Shown here in pieces: positions 1 through 5,369 of a DNA stretch of 5,369 bases. The first letter of the stretch is position 1; each line of letters starts with the position of its first letter. Origin of the DNA: Hyphomicrobiales bacterium (lineage in GTDB: Bacteria > Pseudomonadota > Alphaproteobacteria > Rhizobiales > Beijerinckiaceae); contig JANYDZ010000220.1 of the NCBI GenBank assembly GCA_025363375.1, positions 1 through 5,369 of the forward strand, in the 5' to 3' direction. Position numbers and translations under genes: made by a program. The notes beneath the pieces were generated by a model. The model made no database searches. It worked only from the letters and a program-made list of their open reading frames with translations, and had not been told where the DNA came from.

Positions 1-265
1 CGTCGTGGCAGCGCCCGTTTTCGGCGTCTATCCCGGCATGGACGTGAACATCATCATTCTCGTGCTGATCGTCGTCGTCGTCGGCGGGCTCGGCAGCCTC
101 AAGGGCGCGGTGCTGGGATCGTTGCTGATTGGTTTCGCCGACACGTTCGGCAAAATTCTCCTGCCGCAATTCGCCATGATGATGATCTATCTTGTGATGG
201 CGCTGGTGCTCATCTTCCGCCCCAGCGGGCTTTTGCCCGCGCGGCGCTTTTCGGCGCCGGGTTGA
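1..265 (+). CDS. livH: LivH-type branched-chain amino acid ABC permease, C-terminal part (5' end cut by window)
   Basis: Inner-membrane permease subunit of a HAAT/Liv-type ABC importer, which would pair with LivM to form the transmembrane channel. Only about 87 C-terminal residues are visible, against roughly 290 in the family. The frame is open to the window edge, so the GTG at position 5 is an internal Val and not a start. Visible parts are a hydrophobic helix (visible residues 17-27, with a run of Val), the conserved LivH segment VVGGLGSLKGAVLGSLLIG (about residues 26-44), a last helix (about 58-73) and the typical tail RPSGLLPARR. The stop at 263-265 is 3 nt before the livM start, so the two are surely cotranscribed. 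Family assignment is strong. The substrate is unknown, and 'branched-chain amino acid' is only the family name, because the binding protein of this operon is atypical. Confidence 0.9.
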   Translation, partial: VVAAPVFGVYPGMDVNIIILVLIVVVVGGLGSLKGAVLGSLLIGFADTFGKILLPQFAMMMIYLVMALVLIFRPSGLLPARRFSAPG

Positions 266-268
266 ACG

Positions 269-1240
269 ATGGCGAGCGGCAACCTCGTGCGCGGATTGGC
301 AGGCGTGGCGCTCCTCGCGGGCGCTTTGACAGGCCAGCGCTTCGCCGGCTTCTTCGCGCAGGAACTGATCGCCGAAGCCGCCATCCTCGGAATCTTCACC
401 CTCAGCCTCGACTTTCTCGCCACCTGCGGCCTCGTCTCTCTCGGTCACGCCGGCCTGCTGGGAGTCGGCGCCTACCTGTTCGCCGGCCTTACGGTTCTTT
501 CCGGCCTCCCGCCGGCGTTCGCCTTGGCCGCCGCCATTGCCGGCGGCGCGCTGGCGGCTTTCGTTGTCGGCCTGTTCGCCATCCGCGCCCAGGGCGCCTT
601 TTTCATCATGGTGACGCTCGCCCTCGCCGAAATGTTCTACGCCTTCGTGTTTCGCAACCGCGCTTTCAACGGCGCCGACGGCATGGGCGGCATCCCGCGC
701 CTCGACCTGTCGCGCATCGGCGTCGATCTCAACGACCCCCAGGCGTTTTCCCTCGCCGCTATTTGTGTATGCGCGGCGGTCTGGCTGTTGCTCGAGCTCG
801 TCTGCGCCTCCCCCTTCGGCCGCGCGCTCGACGCCATTCGGCAGAACCCGCACCGGGTCGCGGCCCTCGGCGGGCGCGTCTATCTCTATCGCCTCGCGGC
901 CTTCACGTCGTCCGGGGCGCTGGCCGCGCTCGCCGGCGCCCTGAAAGTGCAACACACCAATTTTCTGTCGCCTGATCTCGTCAGCTGGTTCGTTTCGGGC
1001 GACGTGCTCATCGCCACGGTCATCGGCGGCCTCGGCACCCTCGTCGGCGGGCCGCTGGGCGCGGCGATCCTGGTGTTTCTCAAGGACGCGCTCTCTTCCA
1101 ATGTCGGCCATTGGTATCTGTTTCTCGGCGCTGTCTTCGCGTTCGTCGCGCTCGCCATGCCCAGGGGCGTCGTCGGCTTCCTGCTGGCGTTTTTCGCGCG
1201 CCGCTCCCCGCCCGCCGGCAATACGGGGGATGCGCCATGA
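269..1240 (+). CDS. livM: LivM-type branched-chain amino acid ABC permease
   Basis: Second permease subunit of the importer, a complete polytopic inner-membrane protein of 323 aa, normal for LivM. Conserved LivM segments appear in order: LSLDFLATCGLVSLGHAGLLG (about residues 45-65), GAFFIMVTLALAEMFYAFVF (109-128), the glycine-rich NGADGMGGIP (134-143), SPFGRALDAIRQNPHRVAALG (181-201, the cytoplasmic loop expected to contact the ATPases), AFTSSGALAALAGAL (211-225) and SGDVLIATVIGGLGTLVGGPLG (243-264). The ATG at 269 lies 3 nt after the livH stop and has no good Shine-Dalgarno sequence, so it probably depends on ribosomes finishing livH. The stop overlaps the livG start as ATGA (1237-1240). A long open frame starting at 262 is a shadow: its translation is Arg/Pro-rich and shows no family motif. 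Confidence 0.95.
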   Translation: MASGNLVRGLAGVALLAGALTGQRFAGFFAQELIAEAAILGIFTLSLDFLATCGLVSLGHAGLLGVGAYLFAGLTVLSGLPPAFALAAAIAGGALAAFVVGLFAIRAQGAFFIMVTLALAEMFYAFVFRNRAFNGADGMGGIPRLDLSRIGVDLNDPQAFSLAAICVCAAVWLLLELVCASPFGRALDAIRQNPHRVAALGGRVYLYRLAAFTSSGALAALAGALKVQHTNFLSPDLVSWFVSGDVLIATVIGGLGTLVGGPLGAAILVFLKDALSSNVGHWYLFLGAVFAFVALAMPRGVVGFLLAFFARRSPPAGNTGDAP

Positions 1241-1989
1241 TCGCGCTCGAAACCCGCGCGCTGGTCAAATCCTTCGGCGCCATCGCCGTCACGCAGAGCG
1301 TCAGCCTCGCCTTTGAGGCGGGCTCGCGGACCGCCCTCATCGGCCCCAACGGCGCGGGCAAGACAACCTATTTCAATCTGCTGGCCGGCAATCTGCGGCC
1401 CGACAGCGGCGCCGTTCTGCTGGAAGGCCGCGACGTGACCAAACTCGACGCCACCAGCCGCGCCCGCATCGGCGTTTCCCGCTCGTTCCAGCGCAACAAC
1501 CTTTTTCCCGAATTGACCGTGCGCGAAAACCTCGCGCTCGCCTGCGCCCTGCGCGCGGGCAAGACGACGCGTTTCTGGCGCCCCATGCGCGGCCTCAAGG
1601 ATGTCGCGGGAGAAGCCGCCGAAGTCGCCGCGCAGGTTGGCCTGACCGATGTCCTCGACACGCCCGCGCGCGCCATGAGCTATGGCAGCCAGCGCCAACT
1701 CGAAGTCGCGCTCGCCCTCGCGCTCAAGCCGCGCGTGCTGCTGCTGGATGAACCCACCTCCGGCATGTCGCCGCAGGAAACCGCGCTGATGCGCGGGCTC
1801 ATCGGCCGCCTGCCGCGCGCGTTGACCATTGTCATCATCGAACACGACATGGACATCGTGCTGGATTTCGCCGACCACATCGTCGTGCTCGACTACGGCA
1901 AAGTGCTCGACCAGGGGGCTCCGGCCGCCATCCGCGCCTCGCAAGTCGTGCGCGAGCGCTATCTTGGCGAGGGAGGCGCGCGGCTATGA
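1237..1989 (+). CDS. livG: LivG-type ABC transporter ATP-binding protein
   Basis: Cytoplasmic ATPase that drives the importer together with LivF; 250 aa, normal length. Visible motifs: Walker A GPNGAGKTT (residues 36-44), Q-loop Gln85 in SRSFQRNNLFPELTVREN, the LivG-style signature MSYGSQRQLEVA (147-158) in place of classic LSGGQ, Walker B RVLLLDEP (166-173) and H-loop His203 in IIEHDMDIV. All catalytic residues are present. The frame is open back to 1111, but the real start is the ATG at 1237: homology begins at MIALETRALVKSFG, it overlaps the livM stop by 4 nt, and GGGGGA at 1225-1230 is a plausible ribosome binding site. The upstream extension is Arg-rich and lies within livM in another frame. 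The tail ERYLGEGGARL is typical of LivG. Confidence 0.95.
   Translation: MIALETRALVKSFGAIAVTQSVSLAFEAGSRTALIGPNGAGKTTYFNLLAGNLRPDSGAVLLEGRDVTKLDATSRARIGVSRSFQRNNLFPELTVRENLALACALRAGKTTRFWRPMRGLKDVAGEAAEVAAQVGLTDVLDTPARAMSYGSQRQLEVALALALKPRVLLLDEPTSGMSPQETALMRGLIGRLPRALTIVIIEHDMDIVLDFADHIVVLDYGKVLDQGAPAAIRASQVVRERYLGEGGARL
1969..1976 (+). promoter_or_regulatory. Shine-Dalgarno sequence of livF
   Basis: GAGGGAGG inside the 3' end of livG, with GGAGG ending 9 nt before the livF ATG at 1986. Together with the 4-nt ATGA overlap it supports reinitiation plus direct initiation on livF and confirms that start. Confidence 0.7.
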
Positions 1990-2693
1990 ACGTCCCCCTC
2001 CTTCGCGTCAGGGACATCGACACCTATCTCGGCGACAGCCACGTCATTCAGGGCGTTTCGCTCGACGTGCCCGCGGGCAAAGTCGTGGCGCTGCTTGGCC
2101 GCAACGGCGCGGGCAAGACGACGGTTTTGCGCTCCATCATGCGCATGGCGCCGCCGCGCGGGGGAACGGTGACCTTTAACGGCCGCGACATCGGCGCCCT
2201 CGCGACGCACGAGATCGCCCGCGCGCGCATCGCCTTCGTGCAGGAGACGCGCGCCATCTTTCCCTCGCTCACGGTGGACGAAAACCTCGCCGTCGCGGCA
2301 CGCTCCTTCGAAGGCGGCGCCTGGAGCCTTGCGCGCGTCTACGAGGATTTCCCTCACCTCGCCGCGCGCAAGGCCAATGGCGGCATGCAGCTCTCCGGCG
2401 GCGAACAGCAGATGCTCGCCATCGCCCGCGCGCTTGTCTCCAACCCCCGTTTAATGCTGCTCGACGAGCCCAGCGAAGGCCTCGCGCCGCTGATCGTGCG
2501 CCAGATCGCCAACGTCATTCTGAAGTTGAAGGCCGAGGGCATGACCATGCTGCTGGTCGAACAAAACCTCGCCATGGCGCTCGAGGTCGCCGACGAAGTC
2601 GTCGTCCTCGGCAAGGGCCGCGTGCGCTGGAGCGGCGCGGCGCGGGATTTCCGCTCGCAAGAGGAGGTCAGCCGCACATGGCTGGGCGTGTGA
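1986..2693 (+). CDS. livF: LivF-type ABC transporter ATP-binding protein
   Basis: Second cytoplasmic ATPase of the importer, expected to dimerise with LivG; 235 aa, normal length. Visible motifs: Walker A GRNGAGKTT (residues 38-46), Q-loop Gln86 in RIAFVQETRAIFPSLTVDEN, signature LSGGEQQM (136-143) and Walker B LMLLDEPSEGLAP (156-168). The H-loop position holds Gln193 in LLVEQN, a substitution usual in LivF proteins and not a defect. The start ATG overlaps the livG stop as ATGA (1986-1989). The 3' end overlaps the next gene by 16 nt and carries that gene's ribosome binding site. The LivG-then-LivF order is the standard arrangement of liv operons. Confidence 0.95.
   Translation: MNVPLLRVRDIDTYLGDSHVIQGVSLDVPAGKVVALLGRNGAGKTTVLRSIMRMAPPRGGTVTFNGRDIGALATHEIARARIAFVQETRAIFPSLTVDENLAVAARSFEGGAWSLARVYEDFPHLAARKANGGMQLSGGEQQMLAIARALVSNPRLMLLDEPSEGLAPLIVRQIANVILKLKAEGMTMLLVEQNLAMALEVADEVVVLGKGRVRWSGAARDFRSQEEVSRTWLGV
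2662..2667 (+). promoter_or_regulatory. Strong Shine-Dalgarno sequence that sets the binding-protein start
   Basis: A perfect AGGAGG sits inside the 3' end of livF, 10 nt before the ATG at 2678. A rival in-frame GTG at 2690 would make a 4-nt GTGA overlap with the livF stop like the other junctions, but it lies 22 nt from this site. The ATG at 2678 is therefore preferred. This is the best ribosome binding site seen at any junction in the operon, which suits a binding protein needed in excess over the membrane parts. Confidence 0.7.
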
Positions 2694-3715
2694 GCTTTTC
2701 GCAAACTTTCGCCGCCACACTCGCGCTTGTCCTCGCGCTCGCCCCCGCGCGGGCGCAGGACGCGGCCGCCGATTTCTATCGCGGCAAAACCATCCTCATG
2801 CAGATCGGCTCCCAGGCCGGCGGCATCTACGACATCGTTGGACGCCTCGTCGCGCGCCACATGGGCAAATACATATCCGGCGAGCCCCGGATCAATATTC
2901 AAAACGTGCCCGGCGGCGGCAGCCTGCAACTGGCCAATCAATTCGGCAATATCACGCCGCGCGACGGCTCGGTCTTCGGCGTCTTCGGCAACGGCATGCC
3001 GACGACGCCGCTGTTCGATCCCAAGGTCGCGAAATTCGATCCAAAGCTCTTTGAATATATCGGCAGCACCAGCCGCGAAGCGCATGTCCTCACGGCCTGG
3101 CGCGGCGCGCCGGTCCAGAAAATGGAAGACGTCTTCACCAAGGAACTGGTGCTCGGCGCGACCTCGCCGGGCGCCGCGTTTCTGGATTTCCCGCTGCTCA
3201 GCAACGCCCTGATCGGCACGAAATTCAGAATCGTGAAAGGCTATCCCGGCGGCACGGAAATTCAGCTCGCCATGCGGCGCGGCGAGTTGCAAGGCGCCGC
3301 CGGCGTCGCGCTTGGCTCCATCAAAGCGGAATTGTCGGAAGCCTATCGCAGCGGCGATCTCACGATCATCGCGGCGCATGGCATGAAAAAGCACCGCGAA
3401 CTCCTCGACATCCCGCTTCTGCCGGTTGGAAAAACGCAAGAAGACCGGCAAATCTTCGAGCTGATGTACGCGCGGCAGGATTACGGGCGCATTTTCGCCG
3501 CGCCGCAATCGGTTCCGCGCGAGCGTGTACAGGCATTGCGCAACGCGTTTCAGGCGACCCTGCAAGACCCCGATTTCCGGGCCGAGGCCGCGCGCGCCGG
3601 AGTGGATGTCGATCCCGTCGCGGGCGAGGAACTGGCGGCGCTGACCCTGCGCCTTCACCAGGTTCCCGAAGCGGTGCTTGAGCGCGCCAGAGCGCTGATC
3701 GCTTTGGGGAATTAG
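2678..3715 (+). CDS. TctC/Bug-family periplasmic solute-binding protein
   Basis: Extracytoplasmic receptor of the Bug family (tripartite tricarboxylate transporter receptor, TctC), 345 aa. A Sec signal peptide is visible: basic start (Arg4), hydrophobic core (about residues 11-22) and a likely cleavage ARA|QD after Ala26. The mature protein begins DFYRGKTILMQIG, followed by the family glycine/Asp/Arg segment AGGIYDIVGRLVARHMGK (47-64), NIQNVPGGGSLQLANQ (73-88), PRDGSVFGVF (94-103), FEYIGSTSREAHVL (125-138), GYPGGTEIQLAMRRGELQG (188-206) and the C-terminal PRERVQALRNAFQATLQDPDF (280-300). Bug proteins bind carboxylates, aromatic acids, amides or amino acids; the ligand here cannot be read from sequence. 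The gene overlaps livF by 16 nt, so it is very probably the receptor of the adjacent ABC importer. No TctA or TctB membrane genes are visible. Family call is firm; the partnership is inference. Confidence 0.9.
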   Translation: MAGRVSFSQTFAATLALVLALAPARAQDAAADFYRGKTILMQIGSQAGGIYDIVGRLVARHMGKYISGEPRINIQNVPGGGSLQLANQFGNITPRDGSVFGVFGNGMPTTPLFDPKVAKFDPKLFEYIGSTSREAHVLTAWRGAPVQKMEDVFTKELVLGATSPGAAFLDFPLLSNALIGTKFRIVKGYPGGTEIQLAMRRGELQGAAGVALGSIKAELSEAYRSGDLTIIAAHGMKKHRELLDIPLLPVGKTQEDRQIFELMYARQDYGRIFAAPQSVPRERVQALRNAFQATLQDPDFRAEAARAGVDVDPVAGEELAALTLRLHQVPEAVLERARALIALGN

Positions 3716-3809
3716 GGATTGGGGACAAATCCGACGGCGCTTCCTTCTCCCGCTGCGCGGGACATGGCGAGCGCACATGGCGTCCGAATGGACGGGGCTT
3801 TGGGCCGGA
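3716..3809. other. Intergenic gap between converging operons
   Basis: 94 bp between the TAG of the binding-protein gene and the TAA of the minus-strand ATPase gene. It holds a weak hairpin (GGATT 3716-3720 / AATCC 3728-3732), a perfect GC-rich hairpin (3748-3762), a direct repeat ACATGGCG (3762-3769 and 3775-3782) and a hairpin CGTCC-GAAT-GGACG (3781-3794). No stem is followed by a T-tract on either strand, so a classic intrinsic terminator is not supported. An open frame through the gap on the plus strand is Arg/Pro-rich and runs antisense to the ATPase gene, so it is not called. Confidence 0.75.
3741..3794. repeat. Possible degenerate dispersed intergenic palindrome with two stem-loops
   Basis: The core TCCCGC-TGC-GCGGGA (3748-3762) is a perfect 6-bp inverted repeat with a 3-nt loop. 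It is preceded by TTCCTTC and followed by ATGGCGAGCGC and then a second stem-loop CGTCC-GAAT-GGACG (3781-3794). The layout of a CTTCTCCCGC/GCGGGA stem, then TGGCGAGCG, then a second arm resembles from memory the small palindromic repeats scattered between genes in Rhizobiales genomes (RIME-like elements). The match is imperfect and only one copy is in the window, so the call is tentative. Lying between converging genes, the stems could also help end transcription from either side. Confidence 0.35.
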
Positions 3810-4877
3810 TTAGGGCGCCGAAACAGGCGGCAGGCCAAACACGTGCGCTTCGCCCGCGACCTCGATCCACGCGGGATCGCCCACGCAGGGCAAATCATGG
3901 CTGGAAACCGGCACGACAAGGCTCGCCGCCTCCCCCGCCAGTTTTACGCGCGCTGAACAGGCCGCGCCGCCAAATTCGATCTCCGTCACCTCGCCCGCGC
4001 GCGCCGCGCCGCTCCCGGCGTCGGGCGCGCTCAGGCGCAAATGCAATTGCTCGGGACGCAGCATGATCCGCCCCGCCCCGCGCCGACCCAGCGTGCGCGC
4101 CGCAATCCGTCCCAGCGCGCAATCGGCAAAGCCGCCGCCGAGTTCCGCCTCCAGCACAATGGCTTCGCCCAGAAACCGCGCGATATCCTCGTCGGCGGGC
4201 CGCGCGTAGAGGTCGCGCGGCGCGCCGGCCTGCGCCAGGCGGCCCGCCCGCATCACCGCCACCTGATCGGCGAAGGACAAGGCCTCGGCCTGATCGTGCG
4301 TCACCAGAATGGTGGTGACTCCCGCCTGATCCAGCATTCGCGCGACGGACTTGCGCGTCGCTGTCCGCAATCCCGTGTCCAGCGCGGAAAAGGGCTCGTC
4401 GAGCAGCATCAATCTGGGCTGGCGCGCCAGCGCCCGCGCCAGCGCGACGCGCTGTTGCTGGCCGCCCGAGAGTTCATGGGGCGCGCGGGAGAGCACGGAT
4501 GAATCCAGCTCCACCATCTCGAGGAGTTCGGCGATGCGCGCCTGCCGGCGCGGAAAATCGCGCGGCAGGCCAAAGCCGATGTTCCGCGCGATGGTCAGAT
4601 GCGGAAACAGCGCCCCGTCCTGCGGCACAAAGCCGATGCCGCGGCGATGCGCGGGCGTCGCGAAAGCGCCGTCGGACAACAGCGCGCCTTCGAGTTCGAT
4701 CGCGCCCGAATCCGGCGTCTCGAACCCCGCGATCAACCGCAGCAGCGTCGTTTTGCCCGACCCGGAGGGGCCGACAATCGCCGTGCGCCCGCCGGCGGCA
4801 ACGTCGAGATCCACGTCGCGGATCGCCTCGACTTTCCCATAGCGCCTGGACAGGCGGCGCACGGCGAGAAAACTCAT
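3810..4877 (-). CDS. fbpC: FbpC-type iron(III) ABC transporter ATP-binding protein
   Basis: Cytoplasmic ATPase of a ferric-iron-type (FeT) ABC importer; 355 aa, matching FbpC length. Visible motifs: Walker A GPSGSGKTT (residues 36-44), RRGIGFVPQDGALFPHLTIARNIGFGLP (78-105) with Q-loop Gln86, signature LSGGQQQR (136-143), Walker B LMLLDEP (156-162), D-loop SALD (164-167) and H-loop His194 in LVTHDQAEAL. After the ATPase domain, a TOBE-type region (about 237-345) contains IMLRPEQLHL (271-280). The VPQDGALFPHLT segment and the FbpB-like partner favour iron(III). Related CUT1, spermidine/putrescine (PotA) or sulfate ATPases share the same layout and cannot be fully excluded. The start overlaps the upstream permease stop as ATGA, and AAGGA (complement of 4888-4892) lies 10 nt before it. 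Confidence 0.85.
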   Translation of the reverse strand: MSFLAVRRLSRRYGKVEAIRDVDLDVAAGGRTAIVGPSGSGKTTLLRLIAGFETPDSGAIELEGALLSDGAFATPAHRRGIGFVPQDGALFPHLTIARNIGFGLPRDFPRRQARIAELLEMVELDSSVLSRAPHELSGGQQQRVALARALARQPRLMLLDEPFSALDTGLRTATRKSVARMLDQAGVTTILVTHDQAEALSFADQVAVMRAGRLAQAGAPRDLYARPADEDIARFLGEAIVLEAELGGGFADCALGRIAARTLGRRGAGRIMLRPEQLHLRLSAPDAGSGAARAGEVTEIEFGGAACSARVKLAGEAASLVVPVSSHDLPCVGDPAWIEVAGEAHVFGLPPVSAP

Positions 4878-5369
4878 CGCCCCGCGGTCCTTTTCGACTG
4901 CGAGTACAGGAGCAGCGTGAGCGGCAGCGACATGATCACCATCGTCAACGCATAGGGCGCGGCGGCGACGTAATCAATCTCGCTGGTGTAGGCCCAGAAT
5001 TGCGTCGCCAGCGTATGCGTCCCGTTGGGCGCGAGCATCAGGGTCGCGGTCAGTTCCGTGGTAACGCCAAGCCCCACCAGCGCCATGCCCGCGGCCGCGC
5101 CCGGCGCCGCGAGGCGAAGCGTTGTCGCCAGCACCGCCGCCAGGCGCCCGCGCCCGAGCGCCTGCGCGGCGTATTCCAGTTCAACCGGCGCTTGCGCCAC
5201 GCTGGCGCGCAGGCTGATCAACGCGCGCGGCAGAAACAGCAGCAGGTAGGCCAGCAGCACTGTGGCGGCCGTCTGGTAGAGCGGCAGCGCCACGCGCACC
5301 GTCACCGTGACAAGCGCGAGCGCGACGACCACCCCCGGCAGCGAACCCACATAGGTGTGGCAGGCCTCC
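4874..5369 (-). CDS. fbpB: FbpB-type iron(III) ABC permease, C-terminal part (5' end cut by window)
   Basis: Inner-membrane permease of the same FeT-type importer as the adjacent ATPase. About 164 C-terminal residues are visible. FbpB is typically over 500 aa with two fused permease halves, and this would be the second half. The frame stays open past the GTG at 5350 to the window edge (EACHTYVGSLPG), so that GTG is internal. Visible parts are membrane helices (the first from about visible residue 10), the cytoplasmic EAA-type loop with YAAQALG (66-72) followed by TLRLAAPG (83-90), which docks to the ATPase, then the family-typical segment TTELTATLMLAPNGTHTLATQFW (about 103-125) and a final helix near AAPYALTMVIMSLPLTLLLY. 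The stop overlaps the ATPase start by 4 nt, showing one operon. An fbpA-like binding-protein gene would be expected upstream, outside the window. Confidence 0.85.
   Translation of the reverse strand, partial: EACHTYVGSLPGVVVALALVTVTVRVALPLYQTAATVLLAYLLLFLPRALISLRASVAQAPVELEYAAQALGRGRLAAVLATTLRLAAPGAAAGMALVGLGVTTELTATLMLAPNGTHTLATQFWAYTSEIDYVAAAPYALTMVIMSLPLTLLLYSQSKRTAGR

Noticed and set aside
5..7. GTG that could be read as a start for a small 86-aa membrane protein
   Set aside because: The frame continues to the window edge and the sequence matches the C-terminal part of LivH, so this is an internal Val codon of a truncated gene.
69..83. Five tandem TCG triplets (coding a Val run in LivH)
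   Set aside because: Explained by the Val-rich membrane helix and GC-biased codon choice; too short to argue for a variable repeat.
262..975. 237-codon plus-strand frame overlapping livM
   Set aside because: Arg/Pro-rich translation without family similarity; livM in the neighbouring frame has all expected LivM segments.
1111..1236. 42-residue N-terminal extension of LivG
   Set aside because: Arg-rich and out of frame inside livM. LivG homology begins at the ATG at 1237, which has the ATGA overlap and an upstream GGGGGA.
886..1944. 352-codon open frame on the minus strand, antisense to livM and livG
   Set aside because: Low-complexity composition, no motif, fully opposite two well-supported genes; a GC-driven shadow.
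2556..2570. Gln in place of the H-loop His of LivF (LLVEQN)
   Set aside because: This is the usual residue in LivF-family ATPases, so it does not indicate loss of activity.
2354..3919. 521-codon open frame on the minus strand, antisense to the end of livF and the whole receptor gene
   Set aside because: Its translation is rich in Arg, Ala, Gly and charged residues with no recognisable domain. It lies opposite a gene with clear family motifs and also overlaps the 3' end of the minus-strand ATPase gene in another frame. Long antisense frames are expected at this GC content.
3719..4066. 115-codon plus-strand frame running through the gap into the ATPase gene
   Set aside because: Arg/Pro-rich, antisense to the conserved ATPase C-terminus, no ribosome binding site seen.

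Overview
The window is GC-rich, with G or C in most third codon positions, and is almost fully coding. It carries two ABC-transporter gene clusters that converge on one short intergenic gap. Protein style, GC content, and a possible rhizobial-type palindromic repeat suggest an alphaproteobacterium, probably Rhizobiales/Hyphomicrobiales. That placement is inference: the window has no rRNA or other phylogenetic marker.

Plus strand, 1-3715: a tightly packed operon of the branched-chain amino acid type (HAAT/Liv family). It holds the C-terminal end of a LivH-type permease (cut by the window edge), a complete LivM-type permease, a LivG-type ATPase, a LivF-type ATPase, and last a periplasmic solute-binding protein. 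The junctions are a 3-nt gap (livH/livM), 4-nt ATGA overlaps (livM/livG and livG/livF) and a 16-nt overlap (livF/binding protein). This indicates one transcript with translational coupling. The last gene is the notable part. The binding protein is not a LivJ/LivK-type (Peripla_BP_6) receptor but a TctC/Bug-family protein. That family normally serves tripartite tricarboxylate transporters, whose membrane proteins TctA and TctB are not seen here. The likely reading is an ABC importer with a TctC-type receptor. Its substrate cannot be told from sequence, but a carboxylate or aromatic acid is as plausible as an amino acid.

Gap, 3716-3809: 94 bp between converging stop codons. It has a perfect GC-rich 6-bp hairpin, a smaller 5-bp hairpin and a short direct repeat, but no T-tract typical of an intrinsic terminator. 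It may be a degenerate copy of a dispersed intergenic palindrome.

Minus strand, 5369-3810: the 3' end of an FbpB-type iron(III) ABC permease (cut by the window edge), followed with a 4-nt ATGA overlap by a complete FbpC-type ATPase with a C-terminal TOBE region. These look like the last two genes of an fbpABC-like ferric iron uptake operon. The binding protein FbpA would be expected upstream on this strand, beyond position 5369.

No RNA genes, mobile elements, CRISPR arrays or promoters are supported. The 5' ends of both operons lie outside the window.
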